NCBI GenBank assembly: GCA_015143295.1
Contig: CM026570.1
Span: forward strand, 20,219,250-20,283,249
DNA length: 64,000 nt
Reading direction: 5' to 3'
From: Tetracentron sinense
Taxonomy: Eukaryota; Streptophyta; Magnoliopsida; Trochodendrales; Trochodendraceae
In this document: positions 20,901 through 35,300 of the stretch, in pieces
Numbering within the stretch: position 1 is the stretch's first letter
Layout of the letters: the number at the start of each line of letters is the position of its first letter
Translations under genes and position numbers: made by a program
The notes under the pieces: generated by a model
What the model was told of the DNA's origin: nothing
The model's database searches: none
What the model saw: only the letters and a program-made list of their open reading frames with translations

Positions 20901-23900
20901 TTATTTAAACATTGGCCTCAGCTACTTTTTCTTCTTGTTTTCCTTTGAAATTACAAAATGAAAGTCGATCTTCACGAAGATTTTCATCACCAGTTTGCAT
21001 TGACTGAACCAAGTTTTTTTATATGTTTAGCCATGGTAGATTCAGTTTTTCTATAAAATTTTTACAATTAACAAAAAAAAAAAAAAACCAGAGGAGTTTC
21101 ATTGATCGTCCATTTACCTAATGACTGGTACTCTTTTTCTGCTTCACCTGGGACTTTCACCAACTGTAGGTGGATTCTCGACAACGAGCTCAATTTTTTT
21201 TGATCGATTCGACAACAAGCTCATTGCTTTTAGATAAATCAAAATTTACTAAATCAACAACACCATATCAGGTTGCACATTATCATTTTGAGAATTGTCA
21301 CATACGATAACATCTTGGGCCAAAATGATCAGGAGATGTTTGGGATATATCTGTAGGGGGACCTTAGTAAAATTAATATATCAGAATCTGTATTCTCTGT
21401 AGGCAATTGGAGTTCAGAACTGATTTTTATCAGATCTTCCCCGTTACAACTTTGGTGGACGACGTGGGTGTCTGAGTTTGGAGTAGCTTCCTCTTCCAAT
21501 TCTTGGTTGAATATTTGGAAGGATATTATTCTCTTTTACTTGACCTGCTGCTATAAATGATCTGCATACCTTTTAAACAAGGATTATCATGGGTAGCAAG
21601 AGCATTTGATTGAAGACCAAAAAGAAAAGAGCATTTGATTGTGGGAAACGCCTAGGCTGCTGACTCGCCTAGTCAGGACCCCTATCGCTTGGATCATAAT
21701 CTACGTGGTCACTCAGTAAATCTTATATAATTTAAACAGAAAAAGTAAATTTTTATCCCCTAAGCAGCGCCTTGCCTAGGGAACCCCCTATCGCCTAGGT
21801 GTTGTCTGGATGTTTTGACTACACTGGTTTGAAGAACTATGAAGAAGGTGCTCTTGGGGAAATGGTTATATGGAGGTTTAGGGAAGAGAAAAAGGCTTTT
21901 CAGAAAAAGGTAGCTGACCACAAATTCTGAGTTATGGCCCGTAAGAGTTCCCTTCCTCTTATAGTAAGGAGCTATGGAAAGAAATATGCAAATCTTTGAC
22001 AAGTTCAGTGGGCTTGTTTTGATGTACCACACCCTCCCGTTATTGCAATTCGATAATATGGCTAAAAGGTGCTTACCCTAGAGTATGAAAAACTTTAACA
22101 AATTCAGAAAGGGCTTCCTAGAGGAGCATTCCCATTAGTTCCTTTTATGAGTTGTTGTTTTTCGAGGAGCAGTTGCTAGTGGAGGAGATTTGATGAAGTC
22201 GCTAACCTTAGGGTGGAAACTTCACATGAATGATGGTATAGGACTAGGTATTATTGTCACATCATTTAATCAATAGAAGGGATTTCATTTCGAATTGGTG
22301 CATGATGCTCAAGGAGGTGTTCATTTCAAGTTGCACGACAAGTGGAAATCCTTCCTCTTATTGATTGGGATGTACTGGATCTTCCCAAAAGATACAATGT
22401 GTTTCTTCTTGGATTGTTGATTTAACCATTATACCTAGAAGAGGATTCTTTGAAGAATCTTCTCATATGGGCTTGTTGGGATTCTTTGGAACAAATAAAG
22501 AACACATGAGAAGATTTCTTTTGAAGATAAAGGAACCTCAATTATGGAAATATGCAATGCCATTTGGTGATGGACAGATGAACTGGGCCTTGTTTTAGAG
22601 AATATCGCAAGATCAAAATGGTTAAAACGTCATATGTAAGGGGTCAATGTTTGGGGAACCTGGTAGTTGACGGTGATTCTAGCAACATTATCAAATGGGC
22701 TTTTGGGAAGAAGAGAGGTATGCAGGACTTTCCTACATCATCAAAGGTATCTAGGATATGGCCATGCCTATGACTATCTTGTTCTCCTGTACCCTGAGGT
22801 TGGAAAATGCTAGGCTGAATCCTTAGCTAAAAATTGAGTTATAAGAGACAGGTTGTATTTTGGAAAGGAGTTACCACTTACCACCCTATCTTTGCTTTTC
22901 TTTTCAACTTTTTTTTATTAATTTATTTATTTTTCTTGCTCCTTTATCATCTTCAAGTTATCAATGACAAAGAACAAAATAAAAAATAAAACGGTCGAAG
23001 TTCGAACCAATTGGAGCTATGTTGCATGTAGTATCAATTTATTGAAGAAGATATGCCTTAATGAAAGCATATAGAGAGTGTTTGGTTAGATGAACTTCAA
23101 CACTAATGGACTAAAAATTCTTAGATGCTTTCGGACTCATAATCCTATATTAGTTCAGTAGTTTTGTATCATCTTTCACAATTCTATTCATTGCATAATT
23201 GAAATTGAGAAAATATTTGTGATATTTAATTAAAGAGTCAATGTGATCTCTAATGTGCTGATTTATTTTACAGGGTTGTAGCTACTGCAGTTACTTACAT
23301 GAGACGCGTTTACACCAGGTATGTCATAATCCCCCGACAGAGGGAAAATGCTGGTCAAAAAGCAGCTTGTGGCATTTACTTTTGTTGAAGTGTTCAGTTT
23401 TGATCACTGTAATAACAATGAAGTTCTCTTTAATAAATAATGTGTATTTGCAATGAAATTCATTGAATCATTTTGAAACTTGAAACCCTGAATACACCAT
23501 TGGAACTCAATTTTCTTGAGTTTCTTGTTTTATTTCTCTTAACAGAAGGCATACCAATTTTTGCATACGTACTGAGTCTAGTGACTATGTGACTCAGCTT
23601 TAATGGGGTAAATGAACACCGGATATTATGTTATTAATCTTTGGTTGACACTGTAGCATCTGGCTAACAAGGGGCAAAGCAGTTAACACCTTTTTAGAAG
23701 AGAGCCAGCCACAAGAAAAGTATGTGGTAGAGGGTCCAACATATGGCTGTCATGTTTTGTTGGTGGCTTCTCTCCCTATCTAGGCTTATCACACATCTCT
23801 GCAAAGTATATTCATTTTGTGCTTTATCATATTGAATATTATCTTAATACTCCTATGTAGATATTATCGCTCTGTACCATGAAAATGTCAGTTTTGTCTC

Positions 23901-26284
23901 AACCTATAATGATAGGACTGGTTTTTATTTAAATTGAGTTGGAAAAATTATTATCAGTTAGACAACAACTATAAGATGATTAATTTGTAGAAATAAAATT
24001 CTTGGTTCTTTGTCCATTCAATACTAATAATATGTTGTTTACAATAATTTTCTGCAGTTACTTCCATTTCATGGAAGATTTCACACTTTGAAATTAAAAT
24101 TCCATGGCAAAGTTTTGATTTAGTGTAATATTTTGCAGTTAGGCGAAATTGCGAAAAAGGTGAAAAATTTCCGTGATATTTCAGGAAATGTTAAAGGAGA
24201 TATGGTTACAAACTCAAAATTCAAAATATTAGGAAAATGATTTGCAGTAAGTAGGGGGAAAACTACTCTTTTATGGGCATTTCTATATTTTGATTTTTGA
24301 CATCGCAAAATAGATTCGTACGTTGCTTGTAATATCCATTAGACATACTGCTTCATAAATAAATTCAAATGATGTAATCAACAACAATGTAGTCAAAAGG
24401 TCGCCTAAGGCCCTAGGCGACTACTAGGCCATTGCCTTGCCTAGCTAGGATTCCAATCGCCTAGGTCATGATCTAGGCTAGGAACTCACTAAATCTTATA
24501 TAATATTATATAATGTAAATAAGTACTAAATTTGTTCGCCTAGGCATTGCCTTGCCTGGACCCTTTGACTACACTGATCAACAGAGCATTGCCTCGTTTG
24601 GATGCTTTTACTACAATGATCAATAGGTACCTTGATAATTTTATTTATATTATTATAATAATTTTTTTCAATATTTTAATTAAAAGGAAATAGTTTTGTT
24701 CCCCTAATTACAAAAAACTATTTCATCAAACAATCAATATTTTGGAAAATAAATATGTAACGGCTTTCGCATTACTTATCTCAGTCCTATCTATTTTGTG
24801 AGAATGTATTTTAATCTTTAATTTTTTTAGTTATGTAAATTAAACATATAATTGTTGATCATTTTAGTGAGTAATGTACTGAAATAATCAACATTTTTGG
24901 AAAAGAAACATGTAATGTATTACCCTCTCCATATCTCTATTATAGTGATTTTTGCGTACATGCTTTATTTAAAAAAAAATTATTTTAGGATAATAATTTT
25001 AAAAGTACAATTTTCTTACTAAAAGAAGTTTGTCAAACCTATAGATCAGTTCATATTCAGTTCTTTAGGGCCTCTAAATGTTAACATTTAAAGTGAAAAT
25101 TTCAGTTTTCACTAATAAATATGAAAAATCAGCCCTGAATTTAGCCTAAATGCTTCTTAAATCATAAATCTGATGTCTTGCTTGTAATCAGGTGCAAAAG
25201 CTGATAAAAGCAAACCCCCAAATTAATTTTACCTCTTGTACTTTGAGCCTTTGAACTTAGAAGTCGACTCGAATAATGATCAGCTCTGAAGGTAGTATTC
25301 TGTTTGATGCCACGATTTGAGAAATGGCTCCAAAACTTCTGAGCAGAAGAGGAATGAGTGAAAAGATGATACTGGCAAGATCTTGAGCCAATTATAAACC
25401 ATTAAAGTGCTTGATTTCTTGTAGCTATTACACAATATGGAAATTTGCTCTACTGAAATTTTGCAGAAACCACATCGATGTGTGCAAATCTTATTTATTA
25501 TGAGCTTATCTTGTAGGATGGAATGATGATTTACTGTATAATTTCATTATTATTTTTTTGTCTGTAAGAATGTGAGTATTCATTAAGTTTTTGTTTCTTC
25601 TCATTCAAAAACCCATTTGTCTTTGGCCTATTCATTAATCATTTAATGAATTGTATTTTTGGTTTGCATATTGGAGGTGGTTGTTTTATATAGCTGTTTG
25701 AACTCAGTCATATTGTGAAACATGTTCAAGTTCAACGTAATTTAAGTCTGGTGGTAACTGTTGATAAACTTGACCAACTTGTCTGTCTGTTTTCAGAAAG
25801 AGTATGACAGAATATGATCCACGTCTGGTGGCTCCAACCTGCTTGTACTTGGCATCCAAAGCAGAAGAAAGCACGGTGCAGGCTAGACTCCTTGTATTTT
25901 ACATCAAAAAACTATGTAACCATTTTTGTTACTGAACATGATGTTAATTTTGTTATTTCAAAAGAAAAACATTGGCATTCAATTCAGTATTATTTATGCT
26001 GAGAACATGCCACTTTGGTTTGTATTGCAGCTCCTACCGATGAGAAGTCTCGGTATGAAATCAAAGACATACTTGAAATGGAAATGAAAATTTTAGAAGC
26101 TCTCAACTATTTTTTGGTTGTGTACCATCCTTATCGTGCCCTGTCTCAGTAAGTTTTCTACTTTGTGTTGGATAATCTTGAATTCAACAGATTTTAATCT
26201 TTAAAGTTTTCTGTTTCCGTTGTTGGATTGTGATGTGACTAATAAGTTGGGGCTCGACTCAAAAAAGAAAACTCTTTAAACCAT

Positions 26285-26327
<43 letters not shown>

Positions 26328-29300
26328 TAGTAAAATTGCATGTTCATTGCACATAATAATATATTGAGGTTTTAGATAATTCGCGTTTAATAATTTAAAA
26401 CAAACTTTCTTTAGATAATTAGTAAAATCATTTAAATAGTTACTTAGAATTAATAAAGTTATTTAAAGTTTAATTAATCCATGACTTGTTTTCTTTTTTT
26501 TTTTGGTGATATCCATGACTTGTTTTCAAACAATATAATTCTATGCATATAGTAAAATTATATATAATAGTTCATTTTAAGTAGTAAATATATTTAAAAT
26601 AGTTATTTAACGTTTTGATTAATATGTTATTAGTAATAAATTTGAAAAGTGTTTACATAATTAATAATATTTTTTAAGATTTAATTAAGTTGAAACTAAT
26701 AATTACTTTTTTGAAAAAATTATTCTGCATAATTAGGTCGTTAGTAGACATCCTAGTTTCATTTATAATTAGTATTAATATTTTAAATAATTATTTGAAT
26801 CTTTTCAAAATAGTCATTTAAGGTTTCTATATTAGGTAGGTTACTTATAACAAACTTTCATTAGTAATTGTTTTTTAAAGTTATTATACATATATATAGT
26901 AAAAATATTCAATATAGGTCAACCAAATTTATTATTACTTTCCTAAAATAATTCCTTAAAATTTATTTTATTCGAAATTTCTATTTGAAACAGTGTTTTA
27001 AAAGGTGTGAGAGACTTTTATACCTCAAGGCTCGCCTTGAGGCGAGGCTCAAGGAAAATGCCTTTGAGGCTCAACCGTGACTCTGTGAGGCTTAAATCTC
27101 ATGAGGCTAACACCTCAAATGTGAGGTTCACTTTATGTTTAAGGTATGTGCCTCATACATTAATCAAAAATAGGGTTCTAGCCACATAATTGAGCCTTGA
27201 ACATTAATTTTTTAAAGGCGTGTGCTGTATACATTAAACACAAATAGGGCTGTAGCTACATAACTAAGACTTAAACATGGTCGGATTATTGCAGTTATAA
27301 TCGATTATGCTGATAAACGCCGCTATCAATAAGTGTTGTGGTCAATAAGCGCTGATTCTATAATCCTGTTTGGTGGCACTCTGTTGATAAGCGATTATCT
27401 AGTCAATTTTAAGAAGGGTATTTTAGTTCTTTTTGAGAAAAATAAAAATATTTTTTAAAATCTATCTTTTAAGCTTAATGGATCTTGTAGGCCTTACTGA
27501 GTGCAAATCTGGGTGCTTATAATAATTTTCACATAATATTAAAGGTCATAAGTGGTTACGCTACACAATAATCACCCTTTGACGAGATTATGGAATCGTC
27601 GGTTATTTCCATAATCGGTTATTACATAAACGCTTATGACAAGTTGAACCAAACACTATTATGGGGCATAATCCGGACAAAAGCGATTATGTACCAAATA
27701 AGCGCTTATAATAATTCGAGCCAAACGGGCCCTAAATTAAGGTTTGTTCCTCATAATTTCTTTTATCAATAACTATATATATATATATATATATAATTGT
27801 ATTATTAGTATAGATTAACTCTTAATTTATTTTGTCTAACATAATTAGGCTTTTTAAATCGTTGTTGAGTATATTTCACTTTAATTTTCATAGTAGACAT
27901 TGCAAAGATTTGCAGTCATTATCTAACATATGTGTTGTAATTGTTTGTTGGAATCGAAAATCAACCACACGATTGAACATTATCCATCTATCAATATGTA
28001 TATGAATAAAAAAATAAACCTAAATTTTAGCTTTTCTTACCTCTTAATTATTATTTTTTTTTTTTTGTGGATGAAAAATTTATATAGTATACATATGCGT
28101 GTGTGTACACACACACATATATTACCGCTCATTATTATTTTTATAATATTCTTATTTATTTGTTCGTTAAAATGAGGTAGCTTAAGGCTTTCTTGTGAGG
28201 CTTAAGCCTCACCCCTCGAGGCTTACGCCTCACCCATCTTGAGGTCCTAACACTACACCCCATGTTTCGTGTTTCAAAACACTGATTTTAAGTACTTTAC
28301 TTGTAATAGAACTACTAATCTAAACTTGTATGTACGTAATACCTATAGTTTCCCAAATTATCTTAAATCTACGCAGAAATCAAATATTATTAATTAGTAT
28401 TTATCAGAGTTATTTCTTAGTTTGAGTTCATAGAGATTTATTGGTGGTTGTAGATTACTAGTAGGTCTTGCTATTATGTAATATTGGGGGTATATTGTAT
28501 AAGGGCATATATGTAATATTCTCTCTTAATAGAAGATGCTAGTAGGGTTCTCTATCCCTAACTAAGCAATTTTCCCTAATTTCTCTTATTCTCTTCTCTA
28601 AACCCTAAAACCTCTAAACTTATTCTCCAACTTGGTATCAGAGCCACAACAAAGGAAGAGATAGCTTGTTAAAACCGGAGGCAAGAACCAAATGAAGAAG
28701 ACACACTGGGTGATGTTTAAATGAAATCATAGACCATTAGCAAATATAAAAAAGAAATAAGAAAATGATCTATTTGTTCCATGTTTAAATGAAATCATAA
28801 ACCATCGTTGGAAATAACACGAATCAAGAAAACATTATCATTTAAAAAAAAAATGAAAAACATAAAAAAAAAAAAAACCAATTCTCAGAAGCATAACAAT
28901 TTAAAATGCCTAAAATTTAATCAATAATGGTGGTAAGTGCTATGAGAAAACCTAATCAGAACCTGACCCATTGGTCCATTACATCAAACATATCAACCTT
29001 GAGGCTCATCTTGAACGTGTTACATAACTAAAATAATTTTAAGCATGAAGAGAGCTTGGACACCTTAATAATATCATTCAGTTGGCATTGGAAGATCCAA
29101 GGATCCAACACATCAAAGCAATCGGTATCCAAAACAATCTCACCGATTGCTTTGGATGTGTGCATCTTAGAGGTGATCAGGGATTGGAAAATCACATAAG
29201 GACAGTTACAATGAATGTTTGGAAATCAATTCTCAACCATGATTTTTAATTTTAGTAATTTTTTTTTTAAGAAACACACATACAAACTGCACGCACACAC

Positions 29301-32300
29301 AACCCTCCATTTCAGCTCAAACCTCTAACTACACACCCCTCAAAAAAGAGGGGTGAGGTGGAACGTAGGAGAGAATTCTTAAAGAGATAGTTTCATGGAT
29401 ATTTAGGGAACAAAGGAGTCCCTAGTGGATATATCGTCATTATTAAGGGTACGAATGAGGAAGTAGTAATTGCATGAAAATAATTAGTTGAGAGATATGG
29501 GTTTTTAGTTGTGGTGGATTTAGATCACTGGTCAGTTTGGAGATTTTATCTTTCTCTACTAGGAATCAAGCAAGAGGTTCTTGCTAACCCCAAATATTTG
29601 GGTTCAGGCAATGATGAAGAAGATTGAAAATGTGGTCATTTGGATCATCATATATAGACGACATAGTATTGGAACTATGGAATGATGCGTTGACATCCAA
29701 GTGTTCTAAAAAAGAACATAAGTTTCTTTGGTACATGCCTGAGAGGATCTCTCAGAAAATCACAAAAATGTAACATTTTGTTTCATTTACCCTAGTTGGA
29801 AAGTAAATGCTCACCCAATTAGGGTTTTTGTAAAGGCTAACAAAAAGCTAATAATCAGGGACAAGTGTTGCATTTTGGTGATTGCTTGAGAGATCCTCTC
29901 AGTCATGTGCCCGAGATGATCTAAACTCTTTAAAAAAATTGAACCTAATGCAGGAGCATCCGGTTTCTATTAATGGGTAAGACCAAAGTTTGGCCCAAGT
30001 TCATGAGGAGGGCCCAAGCTCATAACAAGATTTCTTTCTAGAAGAGCCTAAATTCACATGACCACATTTGGAGTAATGATCTATCTTGGAAGTTGATCAT
30101 AGGAAATTACACCATCCTAGTTACCTATAGTTGCATTTAATGCATGCTTAGTTACTTGTAGAAGCTTTTAGTTCTTATCTAATAAGTTGTAGTAGTCATT
30201 ACCAAGGCTTATTGAATGTGAGCCTCTTGTTGCCTATTTAAACCAAGGGGTTGTCTTTGGAAAATCAGTTTTTGAAGCACTATCAATATAGAAGACCTTG
30301 AGTCTTGTATTTTTCCTTCAATCTTTGTGGATGTTTGATTGATTGCTGCAGTTTTCTCCTTTCACTGCATCATTTGGTATCAGAGTGGGTTCGTGTAACT
30401 TGTTCAACACATTTCTTTCTAATTTAGCACCTAAATATGCTGCTATACGCGTGATGGCTGCTCGAGGAAGAGGTCATGGTTCCCGTGGTGGTTGAGGAAG
30501 AGGATATTACGCCAACAACAATCCTAAAATTAAGGAAATCCGATGGAGACTTGCTCAATTGGAAAACTATCACTGTAGGAATGAAGATGATGAATCCGAT
30601 GAAGAAGATGTTATCCAAGTTATTGATAATGGTGATAATGATGAATTACCATTATCCAAAAGAATTATTCAAGCTTTGGAAAGAAATCAAAGAGAAATTC
30701 GAGTAAATATTCCAGAATTTTTGGGTCATCTACAACCCGATGACTTTACTAATTGGCTAGAAAATGTGGAGTCTTTCTTTGAATGAAAGAACATGTCGGA
30801 CCTTCAAAAAATCAGATTTGTGCAAACCCGATTGTGATATGGTGGAAAACCTTGCAAGAAAATCATGAGATTGGAGGAAAGCAATGGATTTTTACATGGA
30901 GATGCATGAAAACTGCCCTTGAAGTCAAGTTTCTATCCACTAATCATGCTCAAACTTTGTATCAACGGCTTCATCACTTAAAGTAAGGTATGAGATTAGT
31001 TTCTGATTATGTGGATAATTTTTATGTTTTAGTAAGTCGAAATAAATTGAGAGAGACCGAGCAACAATTGGTGTCTCGATTTATTTCTGGGTTGAGAACT
31101 ACCAATCCAAGATGAGATCATGATGATCGAACCAAAGACATTGGACAAGGTTGTCCAATATGCACTTGATCGTCAATTAAATAAACCTCGTAGTAGCTAT
31201 AATTCTGTTGAATAGTGACTAGTATGGGGTGTCGAACCACAGAAGATTGCGCTAGTTTCGTTGCCTTTTTCTCCAGATTAATTCTAAGTCAATGAGTAAC
31301 AAAATTGATTGCTTTGATTGAATTGATTTTAACTTAATTAAACTATCAAATTTTATTAATCCTAATTAAACTAAAAGCTTTTGATTATATATCGGTGAGA
31401 GAAGATCTAGGGTTTTCAAATCCACACTAGCCTTATAATTAAATCCACATGTATTTATTCAGGTTTCTCAAACATAAACAATAGGGATAAGATCGATTAC
31501 AAGTCTCAAATCATCAAAACAAGAATTTTTCGAGAGATCAAACTCTAGGCATATCCTATCTTTGGTTAGCACGAGTGATACACACTAAACTAGGGTTGTG
31601 ACATCACTCGTCTTCCCTAGCCATAAAATATCCTATAATTTAATTCATCGACAGTAAAAACCATTGCATAAAATTCATACCAACAATCACAGAGAGAAGA
31701 TATGAATGAATTCAATCTTAACATAATAAAACGTAAGACAAGGATAAGATCATATTGAAACTGAGTCTAAACTCGAATAATTGGTTGAAGAACAACCCTC
31801 TCATTATGTAATCATTGTTTATACAAGAAAGAAAACCTAAATAAAATACAAGGGACTTAATTACTTGGCTAGAGTTTCATCTAAACCCTAAAAAAAGAAG
31901 TTAGTTCATAGCGAGAGCAAGGAACACCGTTTTCGAAGAAGAACACAAACAATCCATCCTCCAACTTTTACAGATCTCCAGAGTCTTCTCTCCTTCAATT
32001 TTCCAAAATTCAGAACCTTTTGCATGGTAGGAGGCTTTTCTTTTTATAGAGAGAGAGTCTTAATGAAATATAGCTTTAAAAACATCCAAAACAAGTTCAA
32101 AAGTCAAATTCTCGCGAGTTTACAAATACCCAAAACGGCGTGCGCTGATCGATCGGTCAAAACAGCGCCGATCGATTGGTGGGTACAGAATCTCTCCGAA
32201 CTTCCTTCACGGAAGTTGTAGATCTTTCGAGACGGTCGATTTGATATATTATGGGCCAAAATCGGAGTTACGGTGAATGAGTTGTGCCCCGTACACCGAA

Positions 32301-35300
32301 CAAGGGTTGTTTTGTATTTCTAACTCCTCTTTGACTCGAATCTTTGCTCAGTAGCGATTCACCCAAAACTTTAAAGCTTGTAAATTCTCATTTTAGTCTT
32401 CTTTCCTCGCATGACCCTGAAAATAATAAACACACGATAAATGTGCTCAAAGGGATTAACAAATACAGTTTAAGGTGCATAAATGTGTAACAATTAGCAC
32501 CGATCACAAAAAACCGAAATTAAGTTGAGTAGATTTATGAGAAGATAAGCACCATTAGTACCACCAAAGGAGCTCCAATTGCAAGCTTTTCTAAAGCTCC
32601 CAATGCTTCAAATGTGAAGCAATCATTACCAAATGCCCTAAACCGACCAACCCAAAATCTTGGAAAATTGGTGCGTCCTAATGTGCATTTTACTAGCACG
32701 GGCTAATCCATCCAAAATTCAGCCACTTGTAAATGTTTTCGATGTGGTGAAAGTGGACATGGATTCTTTGAATGTCCTAGGAAAGAAAATAATTTAACAT
32801 ACCTGGCCGAAGAAATTGAAGAGAATAATGAGGAAGAAGTCTTGTTGGGTAAACTAGAACTTGCTGATAATGTGCCAGAACATGTGGAAGATATGCAACC
32901 CAATGATGGTGACTTTTTGGTAATGCAAAGAATGTTAGGAGTTGAAAAATCAGATCTGGAACCATGGCCAAGATCTAATATTTTTCGAACTCGTGGCACT
33001 TCTAAAAGGAAGGTACATAACATTATTATCGATTCTGGAAGTTGTGGCAACATGGTGTCTGAAAAGATTGTGCAAAAGCTCAACCTTCCATGAGAAAATC
33101 ATCACCAACCTTATCACATTTCTTAGTTCAAAAAAGATAATGAAATACCAGTAACAAAGAAACAAAGAAGTGCTTGATTAATTTTTTCATTGGAAAAATT
33201 TATAAGGATACGGTATGGTGTGATGTAATGTCAATGGATGCATGTCATATCTTACTTGGATGACCTTGCCAATATGATCGAAAAGCCAAGCATGATGGAT
33301 TTAAAATTTTTAATTCTTTTATCAAAGAAGGAATTCATATCACTTTATGGCTTTTGAAACCTTCATTTAAAGTTGAATATGGTAAGAATTTGAGAACATT
33401 CTCTCTTTAAGGCAATTTGTTGAAGAAACAGGTGATGAATCATCTACCATGTTTGTGCTAATTTTTAATGGAATTTAACCACCCACTGATGTGGACTCAA
33501 AGGCCACCATCCCTAAAAAAATTCAGTCTCTTGATTTAGCTCCATTATCAGATCTCAAGAGATTGAGTTGTGATGCGGAGTCGTTTGCGAATCCTTTAAA
33601 GGAAATTCGTGAGGATGTTATGAAGAAAATTGAGCAAACTTATGCCAAGTACAAAGAAAATACGGATTTGCATCGGCGACATATTGAATTTAGAGAAGGT
33701 GACTTGGTTATAGTTTACCTTAAGAAGGAAAGATTTCCCTTTGACCAATATAGCAAGCTTAAATACAAGAAAATTCAGTCATGCCAGATTTTGAAGCGCA
33801 TTGGCAATAATGCATATGTCATTGATCTACTAAGTGACCTCAACATCTCTCCAATCTTCAATATATCGGATCTCCTTGCTTACCATGAGGTTGATCATCC
33901 CAATCCCGGTACTTCTCAAATTTCACAGGAGCAAGAGGAGATTCTTGAAATCCATGATTGGCGAAACATCACCTCCCGTAATCGGCGTACACTCACTATC
34001 TTATTCAATGGAAAGGAAAGCTGAAAACAGAAGTTACATGGATTTCAAATGATAATTTGTAAGCTATTAATGCAATAGTCTTGGAAAATTTCAAGAAGAA
34101 AAAATTAAGTTCGAGGGCGAACTTTCTCCAACTTGAGGTACTTGATGCAGGAGCATCCGGTTTTTTATTAATGGGTAAGACCAAAGTTTGGCCCAAGTTC
34201 ATGAGGGGGGCCCAAGCCCATAAACAAGATTTCTTTCTAGAAGAGCCCAAATTCACATGACCACATTTGGAGTAATGAGCTATCTTGGAAGTTGATCATA
34301 GGAAATTACACCATCCTAGTTACTTGTAGTTACATTTAATGCATGCTTAGTTACTTGTAGAAGCTTTTAGTTTTTATCTAGTAAGTTGTAGTAGTCATTA
34401 CCAAGGGTCCAAGACTTATTGAATGTGAGCCTCTTGATGTCTATTTAAACCAAGGGGGTTGTCCTTAGAAAATCAGTTTTTGAAGCACTACCGATATAGA
34501 AGACCTTGAGTCTTATATTTTTTCTTCAATCTTTGTGGATGTTTGATTGATTGTTGCAGTTTTCTCATTTGCACTTCATCAGAACCAAATTAAAAAAATA
34601 ATCGAATTGAAATTGTGTATATGGAGTACAATTTTAGTAAGGACAAGAACAATGACAAGGTGTTTTTAAATGGGATTCGAGGACTTGGGGAACATTCTTA
34701 ATTTTATTATTATTTAAAAAAAAGATTATTAAGTTTTGTTGTAGAGAGAACAAATTAAATATGGAAGCATAAATTATTGCAAATAACCGTAATCAAATAA
34801 AAAAGGATGCTACTATGAGCACACCAATATTTATTGACTAGACACCATTTAAAAGAAACAACTTTCTTTTTCTAAAAGAATGAATTGTCTATGAGCATCC
34901 AAACCCCTAAACCATCTTCTACAAACTTCTCCTTCTAAGAATGAACCTGTGAAGCTCTTCTTACCTTACCTTTAGAGAGCTGACGAGTTGTAGAAACACA
35001 AACTACTATCAGCTTATCAAACCTATTTTTTTTTCCTTTGTGTGTATCTTTTTGTCTCTTGTATTCCATTCTAGTGGAGTTTATGAATTTACTTTATCTT
35101 GAAATACCTTCCGAGTAATCAAAGTTTTAAATGTCGATATCTCTTGACATGTCGAGCTGCAGAAAAAGATATATCGGGGATATATCGCATGATATATCAT
35201 TTATCGGTGATTTTTGGAAAAAATGGCAAAATATGGAATTTTGCTGTGGAACTTCAGAAAATGTTAAAATAGATGTTAATACACCTCTAAGAATAAAAAC

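Larger units (their letters stand above)
29946..34581 (+). mobile_element. Ty3/Gypsy LTR retrotransposon, internally deleted, 4.6 kb
   Basis: LTRs at 29946-30372 and 34143-34581 are closely similar. They begin T(G/A)ATGCAGGAGC and end CATCA. A perfect 5-bp duplication GAACC flanks the element (29941-29945, 34582-34586). Gag, zinc knuckle and protease remnants are followed directly by the integrase C-terminus, so reverse transcriptase, RNase H and the integrase core are absent. It is also interrupted by a 1.35 kb repeat at about 31210-32560. It lies in the sense direction of CYCC1 intron 6. Confidence 0.93.
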
